Positions 29,518 through 38,570 of a DNA stretch of 64,000 nucleotides are shown in pieces (positions within the stretch are counted from its first letter, which is position 1; every line of letters starts with the position of its first letter). This DNA is from REEB95 sp035632055 (lineage in GTDB: Bacteria; Pseudomonadota; Alphaproteobacteria; ATCC43930; CGMCC-115725), in the NCBI GenBank assembly GCA_035632055.1, contig DASQHO010000006.1:1-64000 (forward strand), read 5' to 3'. The notes under the pieces were generated by a model. It made no database searches and had not been told where the DNA came from. It saw only the letters and a list, made by a program, of their open reading frames with translations. Made by a program: the position numbers and the translations under genes.

Positions 29518-30778
29518 GCCAGGGCGCGATGCGCTTCATCACAGCGTCGAGCACGGCCCGATTGTCGGCGGCGATGCCGGCGGCCGCGGCGGCGCGCGCG
29601 GCGCGCTCGACCGGATCGTCGATCAATCGGCCGACCGCTTCGGCCAGCGCCTCGCCATCGCGCACTTCGATCGAGGCGCCCGCAGCGGCGAGCGCCTCGG
29701 CCGCGCCGGCTGTGTTGCTCATGTCGGGACCGTGCAGGATCGCGCAGTCGAGCAGCGCCGCTTCGATCGGATTGTGGCCACCTTTGGGCGCGAGCGAGCC
29801 GCCGATGAAAGCAATGCCGGCAAGCCGATAGAAGAGACCGAGCTCGCCGAGCGTATCGGCGAGATAGACATCGGCGCTACGGTCGATCCGTTCGTCGCGT
29901 GAGCGGCGAACCACCCGCAAGCCCTGCCCCTCGAGCAACTGGACGATCTCGGCGCCGCGCGCCGGGTGGCGCGGCGCGATGATGGTCAGGAGGTTAGGAT
30001 GTGTCGCGCGCAGCCGGCGATGGACCAATGCTGCCGCCTCTTCTTCGCCGGGATGGGTCGAGGCCGCCAGCCAGATCGTGCGGCCGGCAAGCGCTGCGGC
30101 TAGACGCGCGAGTTCGCCTTGGTCGACCGGCAGCGGCGCGGCTGCTGCCTTGAGGTTGCCGACTGAAGTCGCACCGGCAGCGCCCAGCTGCTTCAGCCGC
30201 GTCGCTTGAGCGTCGTCCTGCGCCAGGCAGAGATCGAAGCTCGCCAGCAATGGCGTAATCATGCCCGGCAGACGCTGCCAGCCGCGGAACGATTTGGCGG
30301 ACATGCGGCCGTTGAGTAGCAGCAACGGCACGCCGAAGCGATTGGTTTCGGCGATCAGGTTGGGCCACAACTCGGATTCGACCCACAGCGCCAAATCCGG
30401 CCGCCAGTGCTCAAGAAAGCGCCGCACATAGGCGCAGCGGTCGACGGGTACGTATTGGTGCCAGGCACGATCGCCGGGCAGGCGGTTGGCGAGCAGGCGT
30501 GCCGACGTTACCGTACCGGTGGTGACCAGGACCGAAAGATGTGGACGTTCGACGAGGAGGCGGTCGATCAGCGACAGCATCGATACCGCCTCGCCGATAC
30601 TGGCGGCGTGGACCCAAACCAGCGGTCCGGCCGGCCGCGGCCGCGAGGCTATGCCCTGACGCTCGGCGAAGCGCTCGGGGTCTTCCTTGCCGCGCGACAT
30701 GCGTCGCGCGAGATAAAGCGCGATCAGCGGCCCGAGCGCCGAGGTGCCGCCGCGATAGAGCGAGAGCAGCCGGCTCAT
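29480..30778 (-). CDS. waaA: 3-deoxy-D-manno-octulosonic acid transferase
   Basis: WaaA adds Kdo to lipid IVA. The 432-residue GT-B enzyme shows an N-terminal anchor region, VWVHAASIGEAVSMLSLID, LVTTGTVTSA, ESELWPNLI and, near the C-terminus, GGSLAPKGGHNPIEAA, a nucleotide-sugar site signature. The number of Kdo residues it adds cannot be read from sequence. It overlaps the upstream DUF374 gene by ATGA and the downstream lpxK by 38 bases. Confidence 0.95.
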   Translation of the reverse strand: MSRLLSLYRGGTSALGPLIALYLARRMSRGKEDPERFAERQGIASRPRPAGPLVWVHAASIGEAVSMLSLIDRLLVERPHLSVLVTTGTVTSARLLANRLPGDRAWHQYVPVDRCAYVRRFLEHWRPDLALWVESELWPNLIAETNRFGVPLLLLNGRMSAKSFRGWQRLPGMITPLLASFDLCLAQDDAQATRLKQLGAAGATSVGNLKAAAAPLPVDQGELARLAAALAGRTIWLAASTHPGEEEAAALVHRRLRATHPNLLTIIAPRHPARGAEIVQLLEGQGLRVVRRSRDERIDRSADVYLADTLGELGLFYRLAGIAFIGGSLAPKGGHNPIEAALLDCAILHGPDMSNTAGAAEALAAAGASIEVRDGEALAEAVGRLIDDPVERAARAAAAAGIAADNRAVLDAVMKRIAPWLDRLSPHAAKRT

Positions 30779-31518
30779 CCGCGACCGTTCTGGCGTTGCA
30801 TCTGGCGCAACGCCTGACGCGACTTGGTACCGGGCGCGACGCGCTCGCGGCCGACGCGGCGATCGGCCTCTTCGGTGATCGCGTTGAGACGCTGTTCGAT
30901 GCGCGCGCGATAGCGCTCGACGCCGGCATCGTCGAGCTCGGCAGGCACCTCGATCGGCTCATCCCAGATGAACGCGCCGTACGAAAACGGCAGCGGCAGA
31001 TGAAAGCGGTCCCAGGTGTTGAGAATGAGCCGCCGGCTTGTCGCGTAGGCCAGTGGCACGACGCTGGTGCCCGTTAGGCGCGCGACTGCGACGATACCTG
31101 ACGAAGCGTGCATCGCCGGACCGTCGGGTCCGTCGGGCGTGATGCCGACGCATTCGCCTGCCTTCAAGAAGCGCACCATATTGCGCAGCGCCGCCGAGCC
31201 GCCGGCGGTTGTCGAACCGGCGATTGAATCGATTCCGAAGTGACGCACCGCGTCGGCGATGATGCGTCCGTCACGGTGACCGGAAATCAGCATGTGGATC
31301 GGCACCTGCCGCTGCCAAGCGCACGGCATCATCAGCAGGCGACCGTGCCAGAAGGCCAGGATGAACGGCCGGTTGGCGGTATGCAGTGCTGCCGGAATCG
31401 AGCCGCCTTCGACTGTCCACGCGCCGGTCGCATGCACCAACCGGATATAAAGCGAAACCAGCCAGCACAGGAAGCGCCGCACATCGTCCCGGCGCAGGAC
31501 ACGCTTCGCCCAGTCCAT
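30775..31518 (-). CDS. DUF374 lysophospholipid-acyltransferase-like protein
   Basis: The 247-residue protein has one N-terminal hydrophobic helix and the acyltransferase-type boxes FWHGRLLMMP, SGHRDGRI, GSTTAGGSAAL and TPDGPDGPA. DUF374 proteins accompany waaA in many alphaproteobacteria and are thought to acylate lipid A or a related lipid, though the substrate is unproven here. It overlaps waaA by four bases and follows msbA by three, so it belongs to the lipopolysaccharide unit. Confidence 0.85.
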   Translation of the reverse strand: MDWAKRVLRRDDVRRFLCWLVSLYIRLVHATGAWTVEGGSIPAALHTANRPFILAFWHGRLLMMPCAWQRQVPIHMLISGHRDGRIIADAVRHFGIDSIAGSTTAGGSAALRNMVRFLKAGECVGITPDGPDGPAMHASSGIVAVARLTGTSVVPLAYATSRRLILNTWDRFHLPLPFSYGAFIWDEPIEVPAELDDAGVERYRARIEQRLNAITEEADRRVGRERVAPGTKSRQALRQMQRQNGRG

Positions 31519-31521
31519 GCG

Positions 31522-33339
31522 CTATGACGCCCGGATCGCGCGCGGCGAGGACTCGTCCGCCGCCTGACCGGCAAATTGCAGCGCATAGAGACGCGCGTAG
31601 ACGCCCTGCTGGCGCAGAAGCTCGGCATGCGTGCCGCGCTCAGCGACGCGGCCGGCGTCGATCACATAGATCAGGTCGGCACCGGTCACCGTCGACAGGC
31701 GGTGCGCGATCACCACCGTCGTCCGGCCCTGCATCAGCGCATCGAGCGCCGCTTGGACGTGACGCTCGGATTCGGTGTCGAGAGATGATGTAGCCTCATC
31801 CAGCAAAAGGATCGGCGCATCTTTTAGCATGGCGCGGGCGATGGCGATGCGTTGGCGCTGACCGCCTGACAGTTTGACGCCATGCTCTCCGACCATGGTG
31901 TCGTATCCCTGCGGCAGCCGGCGAATGAATTCGTCGGCTGCGGCAGCCTTGGCGGCGGCAACAATCTCGGCATCGGCGGCGCCCAAGCGGCCGTACGCGA
32001 TGTTGGCCTTGATGGTGTCGTCGAACAGCGTGATCTCCTGGCTGACCAGCGCGATCGCGCCCCGCAGACTCGCCAGAGTGATGTCACGCAACGGCTGGCC
32101 GTCGATGGTGATGTTGCCGGACGTCGTGTCATAGAAGCGCGGAACCAGATTCAAGATCGTCGATTTGCCGGCGCCGGACGAGCCGACCAGCGCGACCCGC
32201 TTGCCCGCCGGCACGGTCAGCGAAACACCGCCCAGCGCATTGGCGCCGTTGGCGTAGCTGAACTGCACATCGCGGAATCGGATTTCGCCGCCCTTGATCG
32301 CCAGCGGTCGCGCGTTCGGCGCATCCTGGATCGCGGGCTCGGAATCCAGAATGCCGAAGATGCGTTGCGCAGCCGCCATGCCTTCCTGAAGGCTGGCATT
32401 GATGCCGGCCAGTGTCTTGAGCGGCTGATACGCGAGCAGCAGCGCGGTGATGAACGAGAAGAACGTGCCGGGCGTGCGCGCGCCGATCAGAACCTGGTGG
32501 CCGCCATAGAGAATGACCAGCGCCACGGCAACACCGCCGAGTGTCTCCATCAGCGGCGAAGCGATGGCACGGATGCGCGCTGCGCGGTTCACCAGCTTGA
32601 CGATGTTGTGGATCATCTGGCGGACGCGCGAAATCTCGTACGCTTCCATGCCGTAGGCCTTGACGTGTCGCGCGCCCTGGAACGTCTGGTTGAGCAACGT
32701 CATGAATAGGCCGACCTCGGCCTGGGTGTTGGCCGATACGCGCCGCATGCGCCGCCCGATGCTGATCAATGGCCGGAAGGCGACTGGAAACACCACCACC
32801 GCGACTAATGCCAAACGCCAATCCTGATAGAACATCAGTGCGCCAAGGAACACGGCAGTCACGGCGTTCTTTCCGATATTGGCGAGAATGTCAGTCGCTG
32901 CCGCACGCAGCATGACGGCATCGGTGGTGAAGCGTGAAATCAGCGTGCCGGTCGGGTTGGCGTGGAAGAAAGCAAGATCGGTGCGCATGATGCGCGCGAA
33001 CAGCGCTGCCTGGACGTCGCCGATGACGCGCTGGCCGACATTCGTCATGAGCACGGTCTGGCCGTAATTGGCGAAGCCCTTGAGGAACGCAAGCACGACC
33101 ACAGCCGCCGGAATCACGAACAGCAGTTTGGCGTCGTGCGCGACGAAAACGCGGTCGAGCATCGGTTGCATCAACCAAGCGTTGGTGGCGGTGGCGCCCG
33201 CCATGATGCCCATGCAGACCAGTGCGATCGCTAAGCGGCCGAAATAGGGGCGCACGAATTCTCGGATCAGCCGGCGTAGCAGCGGCAAGGTGGCCGACCG
33301 CTCCCTCGCGGTGTCGCGCGGCGTAGCATCGTTGCTCAA
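31522..33339 (-). CDS. msbA: Lipid A export ABC transporter (MsbA-like), fused permease-ATPase
   Basis: The 605-residue half-transporter has six membrane helices (about 25-310) and a C-terminal ATPase: Walker A GSSGAGKST, signature LSGGQRQR, Walker B ILLLDEATSSLD and the following HRLSTV switch. As a homodimer it should flip core-lipid A, or another amphiphile, across the inner membrane. Its position just before DUF374, waaA, lpxK and lpxL supports the lipid A role over a drug exporter. The 115-bp gap to pmbA could hold a secondary promoter. Confidence 0.9.
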   Translation of the reverse strand: MSNDATPRDTARERSATLPLLRRLIREFVRPYFGRLAIALVCMGIMAGATATNAWLMQPMLDRVFVAHDAKLLFVIPAAVVVLAFLKGFANYGQTVLMTNVGQRVIGDVQAALFARIMRTDLAFFHANPTGTLISRFTTDAVMLRAAATDILANIGKNAVTAVFLGALMFYQDWRLALVAVVVFPVAFRPLISIGRRMRRVSANTQAEVGLFMTLLNQTFQGARHVKAYGMEAYEISRVRQMIHNIVKLVNRAARIRAIASPLMETLGGVAVALVILYGGHQVLIGARTPGTFFSFITALLLAYQPLKTLAGINASLQEGMAAAQRIFGILDSEPAIQDAPNARPLAIKGGEIRFRDVQFSYANGANALGGVSLTVPAGKRVALVGSSGAGKSTILNLVPRFYDTTSGNITIDGQPLRDITLASLRGAIALVSQEITLFDDTIKANIAYGRLGAADAEIVAAAKAAAADEFIRRLPQGYDTMVGEHGVKLSGGQRQRIAIARAMLKDAPILLLDEATSSLDTESERHVQAALDALMQGRTTVVIAHRLSTVTGADLIYVIDAGRVAERGTHAELLRQQGVYARLYALQFAGQAADESSPRAIRAS

Positions 33340-33454
33340 GCGACCGGAATCCTCTGTAAAACCCGGGGTTTAGAGCGCAATCATAGCATGGCGCGCGGTG
33401 CCGGTTGCACTGTTAACGGAAGCGGCGCGGCCCTGGCAAGGACGAAGCTGCGAG

Positions 33455-34798
33455 TCAGGCGCCGGCCACCGTCATGCCGTCGATCCGCACTGTTGGCGCG
33501 TCGATGCCGGCGCGGAACTCGAGGTCGCTCGCCGGCGTGAGATTGCGGAACATGTCTTTGAGATTGCCGGCGACGGTGACCTCGCTGACCGGAAAGGCAA
33601 GATCGCCGTTCTCGATCCAGAAGCCGGCAGCGCCACGGCTGTAGTCACCGGTGACGCCATTGACCCCCATGCCCATGAGCTCGGTGACATAGAAGCCACT
33701 GGCGACTTCGCCGATCAATTCCTGCGCAGTCAGCACGCCGGGCGCGAGATAGAAATTGGTCGGAGCCGGTCCCGGCGGGCCGGAAGTGCCGCGCCGTGCG
33801 TGGCCGGTTGTCGAAAGCTTGAGCTGGCGCGCCGAAGCGAGGTCGAGCAACCACGTCTGCAACTCGCCGTCGGCGACGATGTCGCGTTTCGTCGTGGCGA
33901 TGCCTTCGCCGTCGAACGGCGCCGAACGGCGACCGCGTTGCAAATGCGGATCGTCGACGATGGTGATGCCGCGCGGAAACACTGCCTGGCCCATCCGGTC
34001 CTTGAGGAACGATGTGCCGCGCGCGATCGACGGTCCGCTGATCGCGCCGCCGAGATGCCGCAGCAGCGACGAGGACACGCGCGGATCGAACACCACCGGC
34101 ACTTTTGCGGTCGGCATCTTACGTGCTCCAAGGCGGCGCACGGCACGCTCGCCGGCCTTGCGGCCGATTGCCGCCGGATCCTTCAAGTCAGCGCCGAATA
34201 CGGCCGAGTCCCAATCGTCGTCGCGCTCCATCGCCGTGCCGTTGCCGGCGAGTACCGCAACCGCGACGGCGTGGCCGGTGGTCGAATAGCCGCCGGCGAA
34301 ACCGTTTGAGGCGACGAGCGCCACGCGATTACGCGACCAGCCGGCTTGCGCACCTTCGGAATTGCTCACGCCTTTGACCGCGAGCGCCGCGTCCTCGGCG
34401 GCGCCGGCGCGTTCAGCCAGCACCGCGGGTGCCGGCTCGACCGGATCGGCCAGATCGAGATCGGGAATCTGCTTTGCCAGTGCCGCCGGATCGGCGAGGC
34501 CACAATAGGGGTCTTCCGGCACGCTGCGCGCCATCGCCAAGGCGCGGCCGACCAGCTCGTCGCCATGATCGGCGTCGCGGTCGTTGGACGAGACAATTGC
34601 CTGGCGCTTGCCGACGATGACGCGCAGGCCGAGGTCGAAACTCTCGGCGCGTTCGAGCTTCTCGAGCTTGCCGAGGCGCTGGGCGTGCGACAGCGCGGTG
34701 CTTTCGATCAGGACGGCGTCGGCTTGATCAGCGCCGTCCTCGCGCGCGCGGCTGACAAGGTCACCCAGCAGCGCGATCGGGTCGTGGGATTTGAGCAT
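33455..34798 (-). CDS. pmbA: TldE/PmbA subunit of the TldD-TldE metalloprotease
   Basis: The 447-residue protein is the partner of TldD. Together they form a heterodimeric zinc protease that degrades unfolded or modified peptides. Family features include the N-terminal ESTALSHAQRLGKLE region, VVFDPRVSSSLLRHL, the GTSGPPGPAPTNFYL stretch and the C-terminal GFWIENGDLAFPVSEVTVAGNL. PmbA itself lacks the HExxxH site. tldD is 5.7 kb away on the same strand, so the two subunits are not in one operon. The methyltransferase gene lies 45 bp upstream. Confidence 0.93.
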   Translation of the reverse strand: MLKSHDPIALLGDLVSRAREDGADQADAVLIESTALSHAQRLGKLEKLERAESFDLGLRVIVGKRQAIVSSNDRDADHGDELVGRALAMARSVPEDPYCGLADPAALAKQIPDLDLADPVEPAPAVLAERAGAAEDAALAVKGVSNSEGAQAGWSRNRVALVASNGFAGGYSTTGHAVAVAVLAGNGTAMERDDDWDSAVFGADLKDPAAIGRKAGERAVRRLGARKMPTAKVPVVFDPRVSSSLLRHLGGAISGPSIARGTSFLKDRMGQAVFPRGITIVDDPHLQRGRRSAPFDGEGIATTKRDIVADGELQTWLLDLASARQLKLSTTGHARRGTSGPPGPAPTNFYLAPGVLTAQELIGEVASGFYVTELMGMGVNGVTGDYSRGAAGFWIENGDLAFPVSEVTVAGNLKDMFRNLTPASDLEFRAGIDAPTVRIDGMTVAGA

Positions 34799-34843
34799 GC
34801 GGCATCATATGGGGTCGCACACCCGCTTTGCCAGCGCGACGGC

Positions 34844-35485
34844 TCAGCAAACAAGCCGCCACACTGTGGTCTCGCGCGCCTCGCGGTCTTCGAGGTCGAG
34901 TGGCGTTGGCACCCAATAACGCGCCAGCGCCTGCAATCCGTCGGTCGGTAGGTAGGCGCGGCCGGGATCGCCGAGCAGGACCAGCGCGCCGCCACTTGCT
35001 CGCGCGGTTAGCCAGGTGACCAGCCGCTCGGCCAGCGGCCGCTCGTAGCACATGTCGCCGGCCACGATCGCATCCCAGGTTCCGCCGCCGGCGAGCACAT
35101 CACCGCTTTCGATCGCGATTTCGACATCGTTGAGCGCGGCGTTGAGCGCGAGAGCCGCGATCGCAAAGCGATCGGGCTCGGCCGCCGTGACATTGGCGCC
35201 GACCTTCGCGGCAGCGATGGCAACGATTCCGCTGCCGGCACCGAAATCGAGGACGTGGTGGCCAGTCACCAGATGCGGATGATCGAGCAAGTGTCGCGCG
35301 AGCGCCTGGCCGCCGGCCCAGGCGAAAGCCCAGTAAGGCGGTGGCAGCTGTGTCCGCTGCAACGTCGCTTCGGTTGCCTGCCACAGCGGCGTGACTTCGG
35401 TGGCGAGATGCAGCCGGATTTCCGGGACGAGCGGCGGCGACGTGACCGCCGTATGATCGCGAACGAAATCGCGCTCAGACGACAT
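34844..35485 (-). CDS. METTL20-like protein lysine methyltransferase
   Basis: The 213-residue class I SAM methyltransferase starts at the ATG at 35485, where conserved sequence begins; the open frame reaches 35749 through ubiA. PYWAFAWAGGQALARHLLDHP precedes motif I (VLDFGAGSGIVAIAA), and VAGDMCYE follows. Bacterial relatives of ETF-beta lysine methyltransferase show this pattern, and a characterised Agrobacterium homologue methylates ETF-beta and ribosomal L7/L12. It is often misannotated as PrmA. Its start overlaps the end of ubiA by 11 bases. Confidence 0.8.
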   Translation of the reverse strand: MSSERDFVRDHTAVTSPPLVPEIRLHLATEVTPLWQATEATLQRTQLPPPYWAFAWAGGQALARHLLDHPHLVTGHHVLDFGAGSGIVAIAAAKVGANVTAAEPDRFAIAALALNAALNDVEIAIESGDVLAGGGTWDAIVAGDMCYERPLAERLVTWLTARASGGALVLLGDPGRAYLPTDGLQALARYWVPTPLDLEDREARETTVWRLVC

Positions 35486-36368
35486 GTGCGGCAACGATGC
35501 CGAGCAGCAGGATCCAGCCAACGAAGCGGTTGGAGCGGAACTTGGCGAGGCAATCGGCGCTATCGTCGATGTCGACGGCGGCCGCTTGCCAGCCGAGCTG
35601 GGCCGCGGCGATGGCGAGACCGAGCCAGAACGGCCAGATATTGACGGCGCCGGCGCCGGCAGCCGCCCAAAGCAACACCGCGGCAGCATAGAACAAGAAC
35701 AGATACGGCCGCGTGCGCTTGCCGAGCGCCAGCGCCGAGGATTTGACACCGATCAGCGCATCGTCGTCCTTGTCCTGGTGGGCGTAGATGGTGTCGTAGC
35801 CGAGCGTCCAGCAAATACCGCCGGCATAGAGCAGCACCGCGGGCCAGGCGACGTCGCCGCGCGCGGCCGCCCAGCCCAATAGCGCGCCCCAATTGAAATT
35901 GAGCCCGAGAAAGAATTGCGGCCAATAGGTGATGCGCTTCATGAACGGATAGGTTGCGACCAAAGCCAGCACGAGAAAGCCGAGTGCGATCGCCGTGCGA
36001 TTGAACGAGAAAAGCACGGCGCCGCCGACGGCGAGTTGCAACGCCATAAAGGCGACGGCCTGCTTGACCGAGACCGCGCCGCTGGCGATCGGCCGCGTGC
36101 GCGTGCGGGCGACGCGCGCGTCGAAGTCGCGGTCCGCGATGTCGTTGAGCGTGCAGCCGGCGCCGCGCATCGCGATCGCGCCGATGCCGAACAGCGCCAT
36201 CAATTTCCAATTGGGCCAGCCCGTCGCCGCCAGCGCGACGCCCCACCAGCCGGGAAACAGCAGCAGCCACGTGCCGATCGGCCGGTCGAGCCGCGCCAGT
36301 CTGAGATAGGGTCGCCACGCCGTCGGCGTGCAGCGGTCAACCCAATCGCCACTTCTGATGTCGGTCAT
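35475..36368 (-). CDS. ubiA: 4-hydroxybenzoate polyprenyltransferase
   Basis: UbiA prenylates 4-hydroxybenzoate in ubiquinone synthesis, at the inner membrane. The 297-residue protein has about eight membrane helices and both Asp-rich motifs: NDIADRDFD and GYDTIYAHQDKDDD. It is first of the minus-strand envelope block and divergent from rsmE over 54 bases, which must contain both promoters. Ubiquinone supply fits the aa3 oxidase operon further along. Confidence 0.95.
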   Translation of the reverse strand: MTDIRSGDWVDRCTPTAWRPYLRLARLDRPIGTWLLLFPGWWGVALAATGWPNWKLMALFGIGAIAMRGAGCTLNDIADRDFDARVARTRTRPIASGAVSVKQAVAFMALQLAVGGAVLFSFNRTAIALGFLVLALVATYPFMKRITYWPQFFLGLNFNWGALLGWAAARGDVAWPAVLLYAGGICWTLGYDTIYAHQDKDDDALIGVKSSALALGKRTRPYLFLFYAAAVLLWAAAGAGAVNIWPFWLGLAIAAAQLGWQAAAVDIDDSADCLAKFRSNRFVGWILLLGIVAAHVV

Positions 36369-36422
36369 GGCCCCATCTTGCCCGCGGACCCGCTGTCATA
36401 AAAGTGTGGCAGTATCGGGTCT

Positions 36423-37172
36423 ATGGCCTATCGCAAGATGACGCGAATCTTTGTCGAAGCCGATCTCGCGCCCGGCGTTAGCGTGCAGACGACGGCAGGG
36501 CAGGCGCATTATCTGCTGTCGGTGATGCGGATGAAGCGCAATGACACGCTCGCGGTCTTCAACGGCCGCGACGGCGAGTTCAGCGCCCGTATCGCCGAGG
36601 GCGGCCACCGCATTTGTACGCTCGAAGTCGGCGAGCGGCAGCGTCCGCAACGCGCCGCGGGCAATCTTTGGCTGTGCTTCGCGTTGCTCAAGCGCGCCCG
36701 GGTCGATTATCTGGTGGAAAAAGCAACGGAACTCGGCGTCACAGAGCTGCATCCCGTGGTCACGGCGCGCACAATCGTCAGCCGCGCCAATCTCGACCGG
36801 TTGCGCGCCAATACGATCGAAGCTGCCGAGCAGAGCGAGCGCCTAACCGTGCCAGTCGTGCGCGAGCCGGTGACACTCGCAGATCTGATCAAAGACTGGC
36901 CAAGGGACCGCCGCCTGGTGTTTTGCGACGAAACCGGTGAATCGCCGCCGATCGCCGACGCGGTCAGGGCCGTTGGCGGCGCACCGTGCGCCGTGTTGAT
37001 CGGACCAGAAGGCGGCTTTGCTGATTCAGAGCTTGACCTGCTGCGCCGCCTGCCTTTTGTTTGCGCCGTCGGTTTGGGCCCGCGCGTTTTGCGCGCCGAC
37101 ACCGCGGCGCTGGCGGCGCTGGCGGTGGTCCAGGCGGTGATCGGGGATTGGTCTGCGACCCGGTCACGCTGA
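36423..37172 (+). CDS. rsmE: 16S rRNA (uracil-1498 N3) methyltransferase
   Basis: RsmE is a SPOUT-class enzyme methylating U1498 of 16S rRNA. The 249-residue protein has the N-terminal PUA-like RNA-binding part (RIFVEADL...HYLLSVMRMK) and the knotted C-terminal domain with LIGPEGGFADSELDLL and LGPRVLRADTAALAAL. An in-frame ATG at 36438 is an alternative start; neither has a clear ribosome site. gshA follows after 33 bases. Confidence 0.95.
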   Translation: MAYRKMTRIFVEADLAPGVSVQTTAGQAHYLLSVMRMKRNDTLAVFNGRDGEFSARIAEGGHRICTLEVGERQRPQRAAGNLWLCFALLKRARVDYLVEKATELGVTELHPVVTARTIVSRANLDRLRANTIEAAEQSERLTVPVVREPVTLADLIKDWPRDRRLVFCDETGESPPIADAVRAVGGAPCAVLIGPEGGFADSELDLLRRLPFVCAVGLGPRVLRADTAALAALAVVQAVIGDWSATRSR

Positions 37173-37205
37173 CCGTCCGGTTTATCGCAACACGATCGGG
37201 TTTTG

Positions 37206-38570
37206 ATGTCGGCTCCCTCGCAATCCGGCGGCGCGCCCGTCACCGACAGGCGCCAGCTGGTCGAATACCTCGCCTCCGGCGGTAAGCCGCGCGCGCAATG
37301 GCGCATCGGCACGGAGCACGAGAAGTTCGTCTTCCGCCGCCGCGACCTGACGCGCCCGCCGTACGACGGCGCCGACGGTATTCGCGCGCTCCTCGAGCGC
37401 CTGCAGCGATTCGGCTGGCAGCCGGTGATGGATGGCGACAATCTCATCGGCCTGTCCGAAGGCGAGGGCGCGATCTCGCTTGAGCCCGGCGGGCAGTTCG
37501 AGCTGTCGGGCGCGCCGCTGACGACGCTGCACGAGACCTGTGGCGAATTGCATCGCCATCTGCGCCAGGTGCGCGAGGTCGCCGACGAGCTCGGCCTCGG
37601 CATGCTCGGCATGGGTTTCGATCCCAAATGGCGGCGCGAGGACGTGCCGTGGATGCCGAAACGGCGCTACGCCATCATGCGCCGCTACATGCCGAAAAAA
37701 GGCACGCTCGGCCTCGACATGATGCTGCGCACCTGCACCGTGCAGGTGAATCTGGATTTTGCTGACGAAGCCGACATGGTGACGAAATTCCGCGTCGGCT
37801 TGGCGTTGCAGCCGCTGGCCGTCGCGCTGTTCGCCAACTCGCCCTTCACCGAGGGCAAGCCCAACGGCTTCGTCAGCTATCGCAGCCATGTCTGGACTGA
37901 CACCGATCCCGACCGCAGCGGCATGCTGCCGTTCGTCTTCGAGCCCGGCATGGGCTTCGAACGCTATGTCGAGTACATGCTCGATATGCCGATGTACTTC
38001 GTCTACCGCGACGGCCAGTACATCGACGTCGCCGGCCAGAGCTTCCGCGATTTTCTCAAGGGTAAGCTTCCCGGTCTCCCGGGTGTGCTGCCGACGCTCG
38101 GCGACTGGTCAGATCACCTGACGACGGCATTTCCCGAAGTGCGGCTGAAGAAATTCCTTGAGATGCGTGGCGCCGACGGCGGTCCGTGGCGGCGCCTGTG
38201 CGCGCTGCCTGCGCTGTGGACTGGCTTGCTCTACGAACAGGCGGCGCTCGACGCCGCCGCGGCGCTGATCAATAAATGGACGCCAGCGGAGATCGAAACG
38301 CTGCATGCGGCGGTGCCGCGGCAAGGCCTGGCGACGCCGTTCCGCGGCCGCAAGCTGAAGGATTGGGCGCTGGATATGCTGGTGATCGCGCGCGACGGGC
38401 TCAGACGCCGCGCCGAGCTGGATACCACCAAGGACGACGAGCGCATCTATCTCGAACCGTTGTTCGAGATCGCGGAACGCGGTCGCACGCCGGCCGAACT
38501 GCTGCTCGACGAATTCAATACGCGCTGGGGCGGCCGGATCGAGCCGCTTTACAGCGAACACGCTTATTAA
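37206..38570 (+). CDS. gshA: Glutamate-cysteine ligase, plant/alphaproteobacterial type
   Basis: This enzyme makes gamma-glutamylcysteine, the first step of glutathione synthesis. The 454-residue sequence is of the plant-type GCS2 family found in alphaproteobacteria, not the enterobacterial GshA: RIGTEHEKFVF, ISLEPGGQFELSGAPL, MGFDPKWRREDVPWMPK and LRTCTVQVNLDF are visible. The ATG at 37206 is preferred to the TTG directly before it. Its end overlaps the convergent glycoside-hydrolase-like gene by four bases. gshB is not in the window. Confidence 0.93.
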   Translation: MSAPSQSGGAPVTDRRQLVEYLASGGKPRAQWRIGTEHEKFVFRRRDLTRPPYDGADGIRALLERLQRFGWQPVMDGDNLIGLSEGEGAISLEPGGQFELSGAPLTTLHETCGELHRHLRQVREVADELGLGMLGMGFDPKWRREDVPWMPKRRYAIMRRYMPKKGTLGLDMMLRTCTVQVNLDFADEADMVTKFRVGLALQPLAVALFANSPFTEGKPNGFVSYRSHVWTDTDPDRSGMLPFVFEPGMGFERYVEYMLDMPMYFVYRDGQYIDVAGQSFRDFLKGKLPGLPGVLPTLGDWSDHLTTAFPEVRLKKFLEMRGADGGPWRRLCALPALWTGLLYEQAALDAAAALINKWTPAEIETLHAAVPRQGLATPFRGRKLKDWALDMLVIARDGLRRRAELDTTKDDERIYLEPLFEIAERGRTPAELLLDEFNTRWGGRIEPLYSEHAY